In this document: positions 7,805 through 15,943 of the stretch, one piece after another
Numbering within the stretch: position 1 is the first letter of the stretch
How the letters are laid out: each line of letters opens with the position of its first letter
Assembly (NCBI RefSeq): GCF_900142875.1
Contig: NZ_FRCK01000014.1
Location: forward strand, 1 to 64,000
Direction: 5' to 3'
DNA: 64,000 nucleotides
Source: Paracoccus solventivorans
GTDB taxonomy: Bacteria; Pseudomonadota; Alphaproteobacteria; Rhodobacterales; Rhodobacteraceae
Program-made: the position numbers and the translations under genes
Notes under the pieces: generated by a model
What the model saw: only the letters and a program-made list of their open reading frames with translations
Database searches by the model: none
Told to the model about the DNA's origin: nothing

Positions 7805-9040
7805 ATGTTCGGGAAGGCTAGTGTGAAAAAACCTGATCTCTCGCCCCAGAGCGAGGAGTACTTGGAGGACCTCGCCGAAGAGCTGAGTGTCCCGACCAGC
7901 CGCTACGAGCAGGCGGAGCGCAGCTACAAGTCGCTCGGCGATTGGCTGCACCGGGAAGATTCGACGGTTCGGGAGCATGACCCTCAGGTCTACGTCCAGG
8001 GTTCCTTCCGCCTCGGCACAACGATCCGGCCCTCCAACGAGGACGAGGAGTACGACATCGACTCTGTGTGCGAGCTCCGCAAGCTCGGCAAGGGAGAGCT
8101 CAGCCAGCAAAGGTTGAAGCAGCTTCTCGGGGCGGAGATCGAGGCCTATCGCCGGGCGAAGAGCATGAACAAGCCCCTGAGGGAGGGGCGGCGCTGCTGG
8201 GCACTGGACTACGCGGACGGGGCTCAGTTCCACATGGACGTGGTGCCTGCGCTCCCGGACGCGGCGTCCGTCCGTTCCCTGCTTGAGAGCCGCGGAGTCG
8301 ATGCGCGATGGGCCTCGACCGCGATCGCCATTACCGACAACCAAGTCTGGAGCTATCCGTACGTTACGGACGAGTGGCCCCGCTCCAACCCGAAAGGCTA
8401 CGGCGAGTGGTTCAGGAGCCGAATGGCTGTAGCCTTGGAGCGCAGGAAGCGATGGCTGGCCGAGCAGGTCCGGGCGAGCATAGAAGACATCCCTGACTAC
8501 AGGGTCCGAACGCCGCTTCAGGCCGCGGTGATGATCCTGAAGCGCCATCGCGACCATGTGTTCGCGGACCGTCCCGACGTCCGCCCGATCTCGGTAATCG
8601 TTACCACCCTCTCGGCACACTCATACGGGGGCGAGGACACCGTCGGCCAGGCGCTCGCGTCCATCCTCGCGGGAATGGATAAGTACATCCAGCAACGCGC
8701 CGGGCAGTACTGGATACCGAATCCCACCGACGAGCTGGAGAACTTCGCCGACAAGTGGGCCGAGCACCCCGAGCGGGCGCAGGCATTCTTCGACTGGCTG
8801 GACAGAGCGCGAAGCGACTTCCTCCGTGCTGCGGGCTCGACCGACCGCAAGGTCATCACCGAGACATGGGAACGCGGGGTCGGCTCTGAACTCGCGGATC
8901 GCGCCTACCGTCGCCGCCAGCCTCCCGCTCGGCCCACGCTTCTGAAGGTGGCCTCCGTCGCGCCTCCTGGTGCAGCGCTGTCGTTCCCCAACAAGGAGCG
9001 GGTTCCGACGAAGCCGCAGGGTTTCGGCGGCGCCGCGTGA
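7805..9040 (+). CDS. CBASS CD-NTase (cGAS/DncV-like cyclase)
   Basis: 411 aa from the ATG at 7805 (AGCAGGG upstream). The open frame runs further back but overlaps the divergent Cap5 gene; a GTG at 7823 is another candidate. Pol-beta nucleotidyltransferase signature: GS67FRLGT, metal-binding DID (Asp84, Asp86) and third Asp145 in HMDVVPALPD. The helical C-terminal OAS-like domain includes TPLQAAVMILKRHRD. It makes a cyclic di- or trinucleotide second messenger on phage infection; the product cannot be read from sequence. The stop overlaps the Cap2 start (GTGA). Its C-terminus would be the substrate for Cap2 conjugation. Confidence 0.93.
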   Translation: MFGKASVKKPDLSPQSEEYLEDLAEELSVPTSRYEQAERSYKSLGDWLHREDSTVREHDPQVYVQGSFRLGTTIRPSNEDEEYDIDSVCELRKLGKGELSQQRLKQLLGAEIEAYRRAKSMNKPLREGRRCWALDYADGAQFHMDVVPALPDAASVRSLLESRGVDARWASTAIAITDNQVWSYPYVTDEWPRSNPKGYGEWFRSRMAVALERRKRWLAEQVRASIEDIPDYRVRTPLQAAVMILKRHRDHVFADRPDVRPISVIVTTLSAHSYGGEDTVGQALASILAGMDKYIQQRAGQYWIPNPTDELENFADKWAEHPERAQAFFDWLDRARSDFLRAAGSTDRKVITETWERGVGSELADRAYRRRQPPARPTLLKVASVAPPGAALSFPNKERVPTKPQGFGGAA

Positions 9041-10764
9041 TCTGGTGGCTTGAGGATCCGGCGCGGGCCCATGCCGAGCGTCGGGGAGTCGCGGAGCTTG
9101 CGGAGCAGGCGGGCTGGCTCGGCAACGTGCGATGGTACCTGACCGACGGAGCGGCTCTGTCTGTCGACTTCGATGTCGAGCACGAGGGCGAGGTGATCCC
9201 GCTCACGATGACCTACTCGGGCTTCCACCCGAACGCTCCGCCCACTGTCGTACCGCGGGACGGGGCCCGGCTGTCGGGTCATCAGTATGGTGACGGCGGG
9301 AGCCTCTGCCTCGAGTTTCGCGCCGATAACTGGACGGCCGAAATTACGGGCGCAATGATGGTGGAAAGCGCCTACCGCCTTTTGGCCAACGAAAGGGGTG
9401 CGGCTCCTCGCGAGGTGCCCTCGGCGCATCGTGTCTCCCTGGGACAGAGCGTCCGTGGGACCTCCTTCAGGTTCTTGGTGACACAGGCGGCCAACGAACG
9501 GTTGCGGCACATCGAGCCGGGCCGGTGCGTCGAGATCGGCCTCGTCGAGAAGCTCCAGATGGGCGTCGTTACCACGACCGTGACGGAGGTCGACGGCTCG
9601 CCCTGGATCGGAGCTTGGCCTGCTGGTGTCCCTGGGACCAGTCGGCGGTGCTATGCCGTTCGGCTCCCACTTGGCGTCCCAATCCCATCCCCGACCAAGG
9701 AAGGAGTGGCTTCTCTGTTGAATCATCTGGGCCTCGACGCACTTCGGAAGCGTGTTGTGGAACCTGGCGAGGATATGGACTTCGTCATCTTGACCAGCGA
9801 GGAGCCTGCTCACTTCGCCGTGTTCGACGGTGCCGGCGATCGCCATTTCTGTCGCTCGCGCACGCTTATGGTCCAGCCGATCGAGCCTCGTGTCCCCGAC
9901 AGCTATGCCGCTCTCGCCGGCAAGAGCATCGGCCTCGTAGGCTGTGGGTCGCTTGGGTCCAAGGTGGCCGTCATGCTCCTGCGCGCGGGGCTGCGTCGCT
10001 TCACCCTTGTCGACGATGATATTCTCATGGAGGCCAACCTCGCGCGGAACGAGCTCGCCGCGCCTGCCGTCGGCGTCCACAAGGTGGATGCGCTTCGCGC
10101 GCGTCTCGTCGAGGTCGCTGGCGAAGTGGAGGTTAGCACGCGCCGCGTCGCACTGGGCGGTCAGGAGAGTGCCGAGTCGACCGAGTCCGTAATGTCGGTC
10201 CTGCAGGCATGCGACGTCATCGTCGATGCCACCGCCGACCCTGTTTGCTTCAACTTCTGTGCGGCCGTTGCCCGTGCCGGCCAGAAGCCGATGGTGTGGG
10301 GCGAAGTGTTCGGCGGCGGCATCGGGGGCCTCGTCGCGCGGGTCCGGCCGGGGCACGAGCCCGAGCCGCAGGCAGCGCGCAACCAGATCGTGGGCTGGTG
10401 TAACGCCCACGGGGTCGCGGCGCCGCTAGCGAGCGCAGCCGCACCTTATGCCGGTACAGCCGGGAACGAGGCACCCCTCCTTGCGGACGACGCGGAGGTA
10501 GCCATCGTTGCGGGCCACGTAGCTCGTCTCACCATCGACGTACTGGTCCACCCTGACGAAAGCGCCTTTCCGTCGCCAGCCTATGCGGTTGGCCTCAGCC
10601 AATCATGGATCTTCTCGGCCCCGTTCGAGACGTGGCCGATCGAGTTGATTGACGCCGAGTCTTGGAAGATTGGGCGTGACGTGGCCTCCATGGAACAGAG
10701 TCTCGAGCTGCTTCGCGAGCTAGTGCCTAATGCCTTCGATGATCACGATCAGCCTACCCAGTGA
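9037..10764 (+). CDS. cap2: CBASS Cap2: E2/E1 fusion conjugation enzyme
   Basis: 575 aa, GTG start overlapping the CD-NTase stop. The N-terminal E2-like domain has its candidate catalytic Cys91 in GGSLCLEF. The C-terminal ThiF/E1 adenylation domain starts at about 300 with GLVGCGSLGSKVA, followed by the acidic VDDD and the N-LARNEL segment typical of E1. Cap2 covalently links the CD-NTase C-terminus to target proteins and so primes the cyclase in type II CBASS. It sits between the CD-NTase and Cap3 genes, overlapping both, which gives a single operon. Confidence 0.92.
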   Translation: MIWWLEDPARAHAERRGVAELAEQAGWLGNVRWYLTDGAALSVDFDVEHEGEVIPLTMTYSGFHPNAPPTVVPRDGARLSGHQYGDGGSLCLEFRADNWTAEITGAMMVESAYRLLANERGAAPREVPSAHRVSLGQSVRGTSFRFLVTQAANERLRHIEPGRCVEIGLVEKLQMGVVTTTVTEVDGSPWIGAWPAGVPGTSRRCYAVRLPLGVPIPSPTKEGVASLLNHLGLDALRKRVVEPGEDMDFVILTSEEPAHFAVFDGAGDRHFCRSRTLMVQPIEPRVPDSYAALAGKSIGLVGCGSLGSKVAVMLLRAGLRRFTLVDDDILMEANLARNELAAPAVGVHKVDALRARLVEVAGEVEVSTRRVALGGQESAESTESVMSVLQACDVIVDATADPVCFNFCAAVARAGQKPMVWGEVFGGGIGGLVARVRPGHEPEPQAARNQIVGWCNAHGVAAPLASAAAPYAGTAGNEAPLLADDAEVAIVAGHVARLTIDVLVHPDESAFPSPAYAVGLSQSWIFSAPFETWPIELIDAESWKIGRDVASMEQSLELLRELVPNAFDDHDQPTQ

Positions 10765-11197
10765 GCAGCGCGCCAAGCTGAGCGGATGCCTCAGGCGGGC
10801 CGGGCGGCGCGAGATCGGCGGGATCCTCATGGGCGAGCAAGTCGCGCCAGACCATTTCCGCATCATCGAATTCTCCGTCGACGCGGTGTCCGGCACGGCC
10901 GCCCACTTCGTCCGCAGCCCCAAGCACCACTCTGCGGCACTTGGCGACTTTTTCCGGCGGACCGGAGCGGACTACAGGCGATTCAACTACCTGGGCGAGT
11001 GGCATTCGCATCCGAGCTTCCCGGTTCGGCCAAGTTCGGAGGACATCACTTCGATGCAGGGCCTAGTTGACGGGGAGCGAGATATTAATTTCTCTACCTT
11101 GCTCATCGTGAGGTTGCGTTGTTGGTTTCTGTTCGAGGCGCGAGCATACATGTTTGTGCGGGAAGCGCCTCGTCGATCCGTTTCGCTGACGCTCTAA
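10730..11197 (+). CDS. cap3: CBASS Cap3: JAB/JAMM isopeptidase
   Basis: 155 aa. JAMM metalloprotease motif: GGILMGE with Glu36, then H92-S-H94-P, followed by Asp105 in PSSED. Cap3 removes the CD-NTase conjugates made by Cap2 and tunes the system. The chosen ATG overlaps cap2 by 35 bp; an in-frame ATG at 10739 is equally possible. It is the last gene of the operon and converges on the methyltransferase gene. A short hairpin (GCCTG/CAGGC near 11214-11231) lies between the two stops. Confidence 0.9.
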   Translation: MPSMITISLPSEQRAKLSGCLRRAGRREIGGILMGEQVAPDHFRIIEFSVDAVSGTAAHFVRSPKHHSAALGDFFRRTGADYRRFNYLGEWHSHPSFPVRPSSEDITSMQGLVDGERDINFSTLLIVRLRCWFLFEARAYMFVREAPRRSVSLTL

Positions 11198-11254
11198 CGC
11201 TCTGAACATCTTGCCTGTATATCTTCAGGCTCCAATTAGCTTCATCGGCAATCG

Positions 11255-13393
11255 CTATTCGGCGGCAACTGCGTCGACAGCCAGGTTATTTCCAAGCGCG
11301 ACTTGCAGTTCTTCAAGGCGATTCTGCATCTGGACAAAGGGCAGATCTTCAGCACCTGCCGAGATCAGCGCGTGCGCGGCCGCGATGACAAACTCGTCGC
11401 TGCGCGACAGGCTCAGCCCTCCGGCGCGCAGCATACGGCTGTAGGCGTCCGTCTCCGCGAGGATAGTGGGGGCAGAGTAGCGCTTCGGGTGAACGGCGGC
11501 CTGCTTGCGGCAGACGAGGATGGCATCAAGGCTGATGGGGTCCTTGGCGGCGGTCTTGGGGCTTGCCGCGCGCAACTCGGCATGGACGGGGTGCGCCGCG
11601 ACTACCGACAGGCCCGCGTCAGACAAGGCGCGGTAGATGGCGGCCCAGCCGTCCGGTCGGGAGTGATGGAAGCTGAAGGCTAGGACGCCTTCATCCTTCA
11701 GGACGCGGCGGCATTCGGCGAAGACAAGCCCAAGGTGGTGAGCGAAGATGCTGGGGTCCTTGTCCTGCACTTCGCCGTCAGCGGACGAGTCCTCGCGATT
11801 GAAAAATGGATAGGTGTCCTTCAGTGCGGGCGCGAGCCAGGCGAAGAAGAAGTCGCTCAGCTCGCTGTAGTGAACGAAGTCGAAGTAGGGCGGGTCGGTG
11901 ATAACCGCGTCCACCGCCTTGTCCGGGATAGGCAGGCTGGCACTGTTGCCGTTCAGGATCAGGGCGGCGCTGCCGCTGCTGGCGGCAAGCTCGTCCCAAC
12001 TCGTGGCTAGGGTCGGCGCGATCGGTGCACTGGCGATGACCTTGGACGATCCAGCCCGTTCTCCAAGATGGTCGTTTTTCAGGCGCAGCTCGAAGGGCTC
12101 GGCCAGGTAACGCTTGGCCCGGAGAAGCCGCGACTCGAACAGTGATGTGAAGGTGCCGCTGCTGCGGCTCGTGCCCCACACGGAGTTTTCCAGCGGGGTC
12201 CGTTCGGGCTTCAGGATGTGGTTCGAGAACATATGCCGGACAGCGCCAGTCCCTTCGCCTTTGAAGCTGCAAAAAAGGTTGTTGAATTCCAGCGTGCTCG
12301 AAAACAGGCATAGAAGCTGCTCACGAACTGCCCGGTCCTCGATGCGCGTAATGGCGCGCAGGAGAAGCCCCAAGCAGAGGAGCTGACGGGCGTTAAAGAA
12401 GTCGCGCCAAGCGTGGTAGTTGTAGCCGCGCGCCTGGTCGGTGTTGTGGCCGGGGCGCACGGCAAAGGTCGGAAGCGGCAAGTCCTCGGTGGCAAGGCGC
12501 GCGGCGGCCTCGTCGTACAAGGCGCGGTCTTCAGGCCGGGCGGGCAGGTAGATTTTCTCGCCACTCGGTCGCAAGGCCATAAGGGCATAAAGCCGATGCC
12601 GGGGCGGCCCGGCCTTCGGCAAAAGGTCTTTGATCTTGTAGGATCGGCCCTGCCGGGTCGTGACGGTCTGACCAGAGGCCGGGCCTTGCTGCGGGTTAAA
12701 ATGGTGGCCGCATCCGGCACAGGTCGCGGCGGCCGTGTCGTAGCGGTCCTCAAAGACGGTCCAGCATGAAGGGCAGACGATCTGCGCTCGCGGCTTCTTT
12801 TTTGGATAAGCGTCCTGCGAGAAGACATAGCGGGCGAACAGGGGGACCTCTTCGCCGCAAGGCGTGTCGAGCACCTTGACCCAGAACGCATACATGATCG
12901 GGATGAGCGCTCCTGTCGCCGGGTCGCGCGTCTGGTAGTAGCGCCGTATCTGCGGCGCGACCTCGGTCTCAAGAGCGGCGAAGGCGGTGCGCAGTTCGTC
13001 TTCCGGCACGGGTGTCAGCGCTTGGTGGACAAGGAAGCTGCTGACGGGGTTAATGTCGCAGCCGACCGCCTTTGCTCCCAGCTTCAGGCTTTCTCCTAAA
13101 GTCGTGCCGCTACCCATGAAGGGATCAAGCACCACTTTGCTGGTGAAGTTGTGCTGCCGGTAGAAATCCTGCCATTGGCCTTGACCGGGAGGACTGAGCG
13201 CCGCAAGGGTGATGGCGCGGAAGACGGACCCGAGGCGCGTCGCCCACCATTTATGGATATGGTAGAGGGGCCGGTTGATCTCCTTGCGCCAGCTCTCCTG
13301 CTCGGCGACCTGGCTGATTTCCAAAAGCGGAAAGGCTGTCTCGAGCGCGGTGGTGGCGTCCTCGGCCGTGAAGGGGACGGGGGGTATTGTCAT
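11255..13393 (-). CDS. DNA methyltransferase of a restriction-modification operon
   Basis: 712 aa. S-adenosylmethionine and catalytic motifs are in swapped positions: DPFMGSGTT at about 92-100 and the N4/N6-type TDPPYFDFVHYSELSDFF at about 490. A four-Cys zinc ribbon (CPSC...CAGC) lies at about 202-228. This resembles the COG1743-like adenine-specific methylases with an inserted Zn ribbon and an early HKWWATRLG motif. The start codon overlaps the stop of the nuclease gene (ATGA), so the two are co-expressed as a modification/restriction pair. It presumably protects the host DNA; the recognition sequence cannot be predicted. Confidence 0.88.
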   Translation of the reverse strand: MTIPPVPFTAEDATTALETAFPLLEISQVAEQESWRKEINRPLYHIHKWWATRLGSVFRAITLAALSPPGQGQWQDFYRQHNFTSKVVLDPFMGSGTTLGESLKLGAKAVGCDINPVSSFLVHQALTPVPEDELRTAFAALETEVAPQIRRYYQTRDPATGALIPIMYAFWVKVLDTPCGEEVPLFARYVFSQDAYPKKKPRAQIVCPSCWTVFEDRYDTAAATCAGCGHHFNPQQGPASGQTVTTRQGRSYKIKDLLPKAGPPRHRLYALMALRPSGEKIYLPARPEDRALYDEAAARLATEDLPLPTFAVRPGHNTDQARGYNYHAWRDFFNARQLLCLGLLLRAITRIEDRAVREQLLCLFSSTLEFNNLFCSFKGEGTGAVRHMFSNHILKPERTPLENSVWGTSRSSGTFTSLFESRLLRAKRYLAEPFELRLKNDHLGERAGSSKVIASAPIAPTLATSWDELAASSGSAALILNGNSASLPIPDKAVDAVITDPPYFDFVHYSELSDFFFAWLAPALKDTYPFFNREDSSADGEVQDKDPSIFAHHLGLVFAECRRVLKDEGVLAFSFHHSRPDGWAAIYRALSDAGLSVVAAHPVHAELRAASPKTAAKDPISLDAILVCRKQAAVHPKRYSAPTILAETDAYSRMLRAGGLSLSRSDEFVIAAAHALISAGAEDLPFVQMQNRLEELQVALGNNLAVDAVAAE

Positions 13394-14205
13394 TCATCCG
13401 CCCCATTGCCGAGGTCTAGCGGTTGCGGGAGGCGCTCCACCATCTTTACAGGCTTGCCGGCCTGGCTCTTCAGCCGGTACGCCGCAAAGCGGTGCTGCGT
13501 TCCGGCGCGTGGGTTCGGGACCTTCTCGGCCTTCAACTCGTTCGTCCGCAGGTCGAAGGTGTAGCCGACGACAAGGCTGTCTGCCTCGATGCGAGTCAGC
13601 GTCCCGACGGTCTGGAAGCGGTCATCTGCGCCAAAACCTTCGGGAATGATGAGGGTCATCATTCCCGTGGTGCCCTCGGTGAGGGCGAAGGGCGTCGGGG
13701 CGACATACATTTTCCGGTCGCGGATCATGATGTCGCCGTAGGTGCCAAAGCCCTTCACGCTCTTGTTCTTGTGGACGTAGTTGTGATCGGCGTTCAGAAA
13801 ATCGCCGTGGCAGAGCACCAGGTCCACAACCGGGTACTGCCTGCGGCCGTTGCCCTGTTCGGCGTAGGGGGTGAGGTCGGCTGGGTAGCGACCGAAGACG
13901 TAGAAAATCTGGCGGCCGTTGTGGAGGCCGGTCGGCACTTGGCTGTTGGAGTCGTAGTCCCGCTCACGGCCGGGCCAGGCGAGGCCCTTGATCTCATAAC
14001 CCTCGGTAAACTTGACCAAGCTGAAGTCGGGATAGGTATTCCGGCCGGACCCCTCGAAGTTCAGGGCAAGCGCCGCAAGGCGCTTCTGAAACCAGTTCTG
14101 AAAGTGGAATTCTTTATCCTTGGCGCTCACGGATTCAATCAGCTCGCCGTCATGGACGGCCTGACAGCACTGAGCGAAAACATCAAAACAGGTCGTGACG
14201 GTCAT
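13390..14205 (-). CDS. Probable type II restriction endonuclease
   Basis: 271 aa. A PD-(D/E)xK core is visible: TYPDFSLV, then EIKGLAWPGRERDYDS. A beta-rich C-terminal part follows. No signal peptide or membrane segment. The family is not one I can name with certainty. The assignment rests on the PD...EIK motif plus tight coupling to the methyltransferase (4-nt overlap) and to an upstream HTH gene. A DNA-repair nuclease is the alternative. Confidence 0.7.
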   Translation of the reverse strand: MTVTTCFDVFAQCCQAVHDGELIESVSAKDKEFHFQNWFQKRLAALALNFEGSGRNTYPDFSLVKFTEGYEIKGLAWPGRERDYDSNSQVPTGLHNGRQIFYVFGRYPADLTPYAEQGNGRRQYPVVDLVLCHGDFLNADHNYVHKNKSVKGFGTYGDIMIRDRKMYVAPTPFALTEGTTGMMTLIIPEGFGADDRFQTVGTLTRIEADSLVVGYTFDLRTNELKAEKVPNPRAGTQHRFAAYRLKSQAGKPVKMVERLPQPLDLGNGADE

Positions 14206-14226
14206 TCCGGTCGGTGTCCTCTCACG

Positions 14227-14565
14227 TCAGAATAGGCGCGGCTGCGTCAAAAGCTGCGCATCGGCCGGAACATAGCGGCTTACTTCGATCTCGTGCTCAT
14301 GCTCGCGGGCGCGAGCGATATCGAAGTCATTCTGCATACGCATCAGCTCGACCATGTTCGCTCCGAACGCTTTTTGCAGCCGGATCGCCATTTCAGCGGA
14401 CAGGCCGGCCTGCTCGTTCAAGAACCGGGACAGGGCGACACGATGGACACCAAGGGCTTGGGCCGCTTCCTTGACCGATAACCCCAGAGGCTCGATGATC
14501 GTGGCCCGCACAAATCCGCCCGGATGAGGGGTGGTTATGGTCGGCTTTTCTTTAGATCGTGCCAT
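14227..14565 (-). CDS. HigA-like XRE regulator of the R-M operon
   Basis: 112 aa. The HTH at about 25-80 has the HigA/VapI pattern (GLSVKEAAQALGVHRVALSRFLNEQAGLS, then AIRLQKAFG). HigA antitoxins normally pair with HigB, but no HigB toxin is adjacent. The gene instead lies 21 bp upstream of the nuclease gene on the same strand, so it most likely works as a controller protein for the restriction-modification genes. An orphan antitoxin is the alternative. Confidence 0.8.
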   Translation of the reverse strand: MARSKEKPTITTPHPGGFVRATIIEPLGLSVKEAAQALGVHRVALSRFLNEQAGLSAEMAIRLQKAFGANMVELMRMQNDFDIARAREHEHEIEVSRYVPADAQLLTQPRLF

Positions 14566-15307
14566 GGCAATCAGGCCCTCTAAGCTACTGGCAGCCTATA
14601 TGCCTACACCTGCCGTGTAAAGTTACGCGCTACAGCAGCCTGAATCCCAACCCTCACAAGCGTGCGGTTTAGCCCCTGACTTCCTTCTTAGCGATGAAGG
14701 AATCTTGGGCCCGCCTTCTGAGGGGCCTTTTCCGCCGCAAGCCGGGTCGTCCGGTCAGCCTTTCCTGTGCCGTCCATCCTTCGACGCCACCACAGTTAGA
14801 GTGATTAGGGCGCGTCCCGGCAAGCCGGGATCGGCTCTGGTTCCGGCCACAAAGCGGCCTTCACCCGAGCCAGGCGCAAGCGCCTAGCTCGGCCCATGCG
14901 GGCAACGATCCTCGCGCAGGGATCTGTGTGGGCCGACTGCGCCGCCGTCGCCTTCACGCCGCACGGGCGAGCATCCGGTCCTGCATGATGCCCGGCGGCT
15001 CCGACCGGGAAATCCAGCGGCTTACCTGTCATCGTTGCCGTCCCTTTGCGCCTGGCAACCTGCACCGGGGAGCGGGTCTTTCCGTCGCAGCCTGCCGAGC
15101 CACCCGTTGCCGAGCGTTGGCATCAGCGTTCCCCTTTTTCCTGTCTGTGCAATCTGGGCCGGGGCGGCCGGCGGACCGGCCCGCGAGCGGGCCTTCAACG
15201 ACTGATTTCCCTTGGCCTGCGGCCATTCCTCGCGCGCCAAATCAGCCGTTGACCGCCGGCCTCATGACCCCGGCCCTCCCGATCCGCACGGAAAAAGGAG
15301 AACCGCC
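14566..15307. other. Long intergenic region with structured repeat B
   Basis: About 740 bp with no convincing gene. It holds structured repeat B (14811-14935) and other hairpins, for example GGGCCCGCC.../GGGGCC near 14705-14732 and GGCCGGCGG/CCGGCCCGC near 15165-15185. The last 20 bases contain the strong Shine-Dalgarno AAAAAGGAG for the 15308 gene. It may be a long untranslated leader. Confidence 0.5.
14811..14935 (+). repeat. Structured repeat B, copy 1
   Basis: Related to 37321-37441. It starts with a 7-bp perfect hairpin (TCCCGGC-AA-GCCGGGA). A shared CTCTGGTTC segment follows. Next is a nested hairpin CCGAGC...AGGCGC-AA-GCGCCT...GCTCGG. The second copy keeps the hairpin positions although the bases differ. 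Both copies lie several hundred bases upstream of an ardC-type gene. Confidence 0.75.
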
Positions 15308-15499
15308 ATGTCCAACTACTACCGTGTCACCGTTCCCGTCGAAGGCCGCGACGGCAAGACCCGCTTCCGGTCTGTCGGCGTGATGTTCCCGCAGCGGGAC
15401 GGGGCCAAGAGCGCCTTCACCATCAAGCTGGATTTCCCGGTCGGCGCCACCGAGTTGGTCCTCTTCGAGCCGAAGGACGCGCCCGACGATACGGAGTGA
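15308..15499 (+). CDS. Small conserved plasmid protein
   Basis: 63 aa: MSNYYRVTVPVEGRDGKTRF..., a compact predicted beta-rich protein with an acidic C-terminus (DAPDDTE). A strong ribosome binding site (AAAAAGGAG) lies 8 bases ahead. Neighbours are repeat B upstream and the ArdC chimera downstream. It resembles the short hypothetical proteins encoded next to ardC on alphaproteobacterial plasmids, but no function is known. Confidence 0.75.
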   Translation: MSNYYRVTVPVEGRDGKTRFRSVGVMFPQRDGAKSAFTIKLDFPVGATELVLFEPKDAPDDTE

Positions 15500-15943
15500 A
15501 GGCGAGGGCGGCGCAAGCCGCCCCTGCCCGTCTGCGACGGCCGAAACAGATCAGACAGGAGAAGCCCACGCAGGTGCGCGGGCTGAGACGAACTGTTGCC
15601 ATGCCGGAGGATCGACGGGCTGCGCCCGCTCACCCCCGCCCCGACGCTTTTTCTGTTCCTGGGTCCGCCACGCATCCCCGCCCAAGCCGGTCAAGGGGCA
15701 AGCGCCGCCCGTGCCGGGCGTCGTCGTTCAGCCGGGCCGTGTCCTCGCGCGTCGCGCTGCGGGCCGCACCACCCCGGCTTCCCGACCCCGTGACAGTCCC
15801 GGGCGGGGCCGCGGGCAGGGCTGCGCCCTCCCCGCTCTGCTTTCCGAAAGGTATGGGCCTTTCAGAAATCAGAACAGGAAGGCTCGCCCATCGGCGGAAC
15901 GGGCAACAGACCCGGCCGCCCCGTCGCGAGAGGAACGCCACAA
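15500..15943. other. Intergenic leader upstream of the ArdC chimera
   Basis: 444 bp without a credible gene on either strand; open frames here are GC-driven shadows. It contains GC-rich inverted repeats such as GGAAAGCAG.../AAAGG hairpins around 15835-15870 (CTTTCCGAAAG and CTTTCAG) and ends in a Shine-Dalgarno (GAGAGGAA) before the ATG at 15944. Unlike the intact ardC gene, it is not preceded by repeat A. Confidence 0.4.

Noticed and set aside
14227-14565. Complete HigBA toxin-antitoxin module
   Set aside because: Only the HigA-like half is present. No RelE/HigB-type frame lies beside it on either strand.
14566-15307. Possible CRISPR-like or tRNA structure in the repeat B region
   Set aside because: Hairpins are present but there are no regularly spaced direct repeats and no cloverleaf. 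Repeat B occurs only twice in the window.
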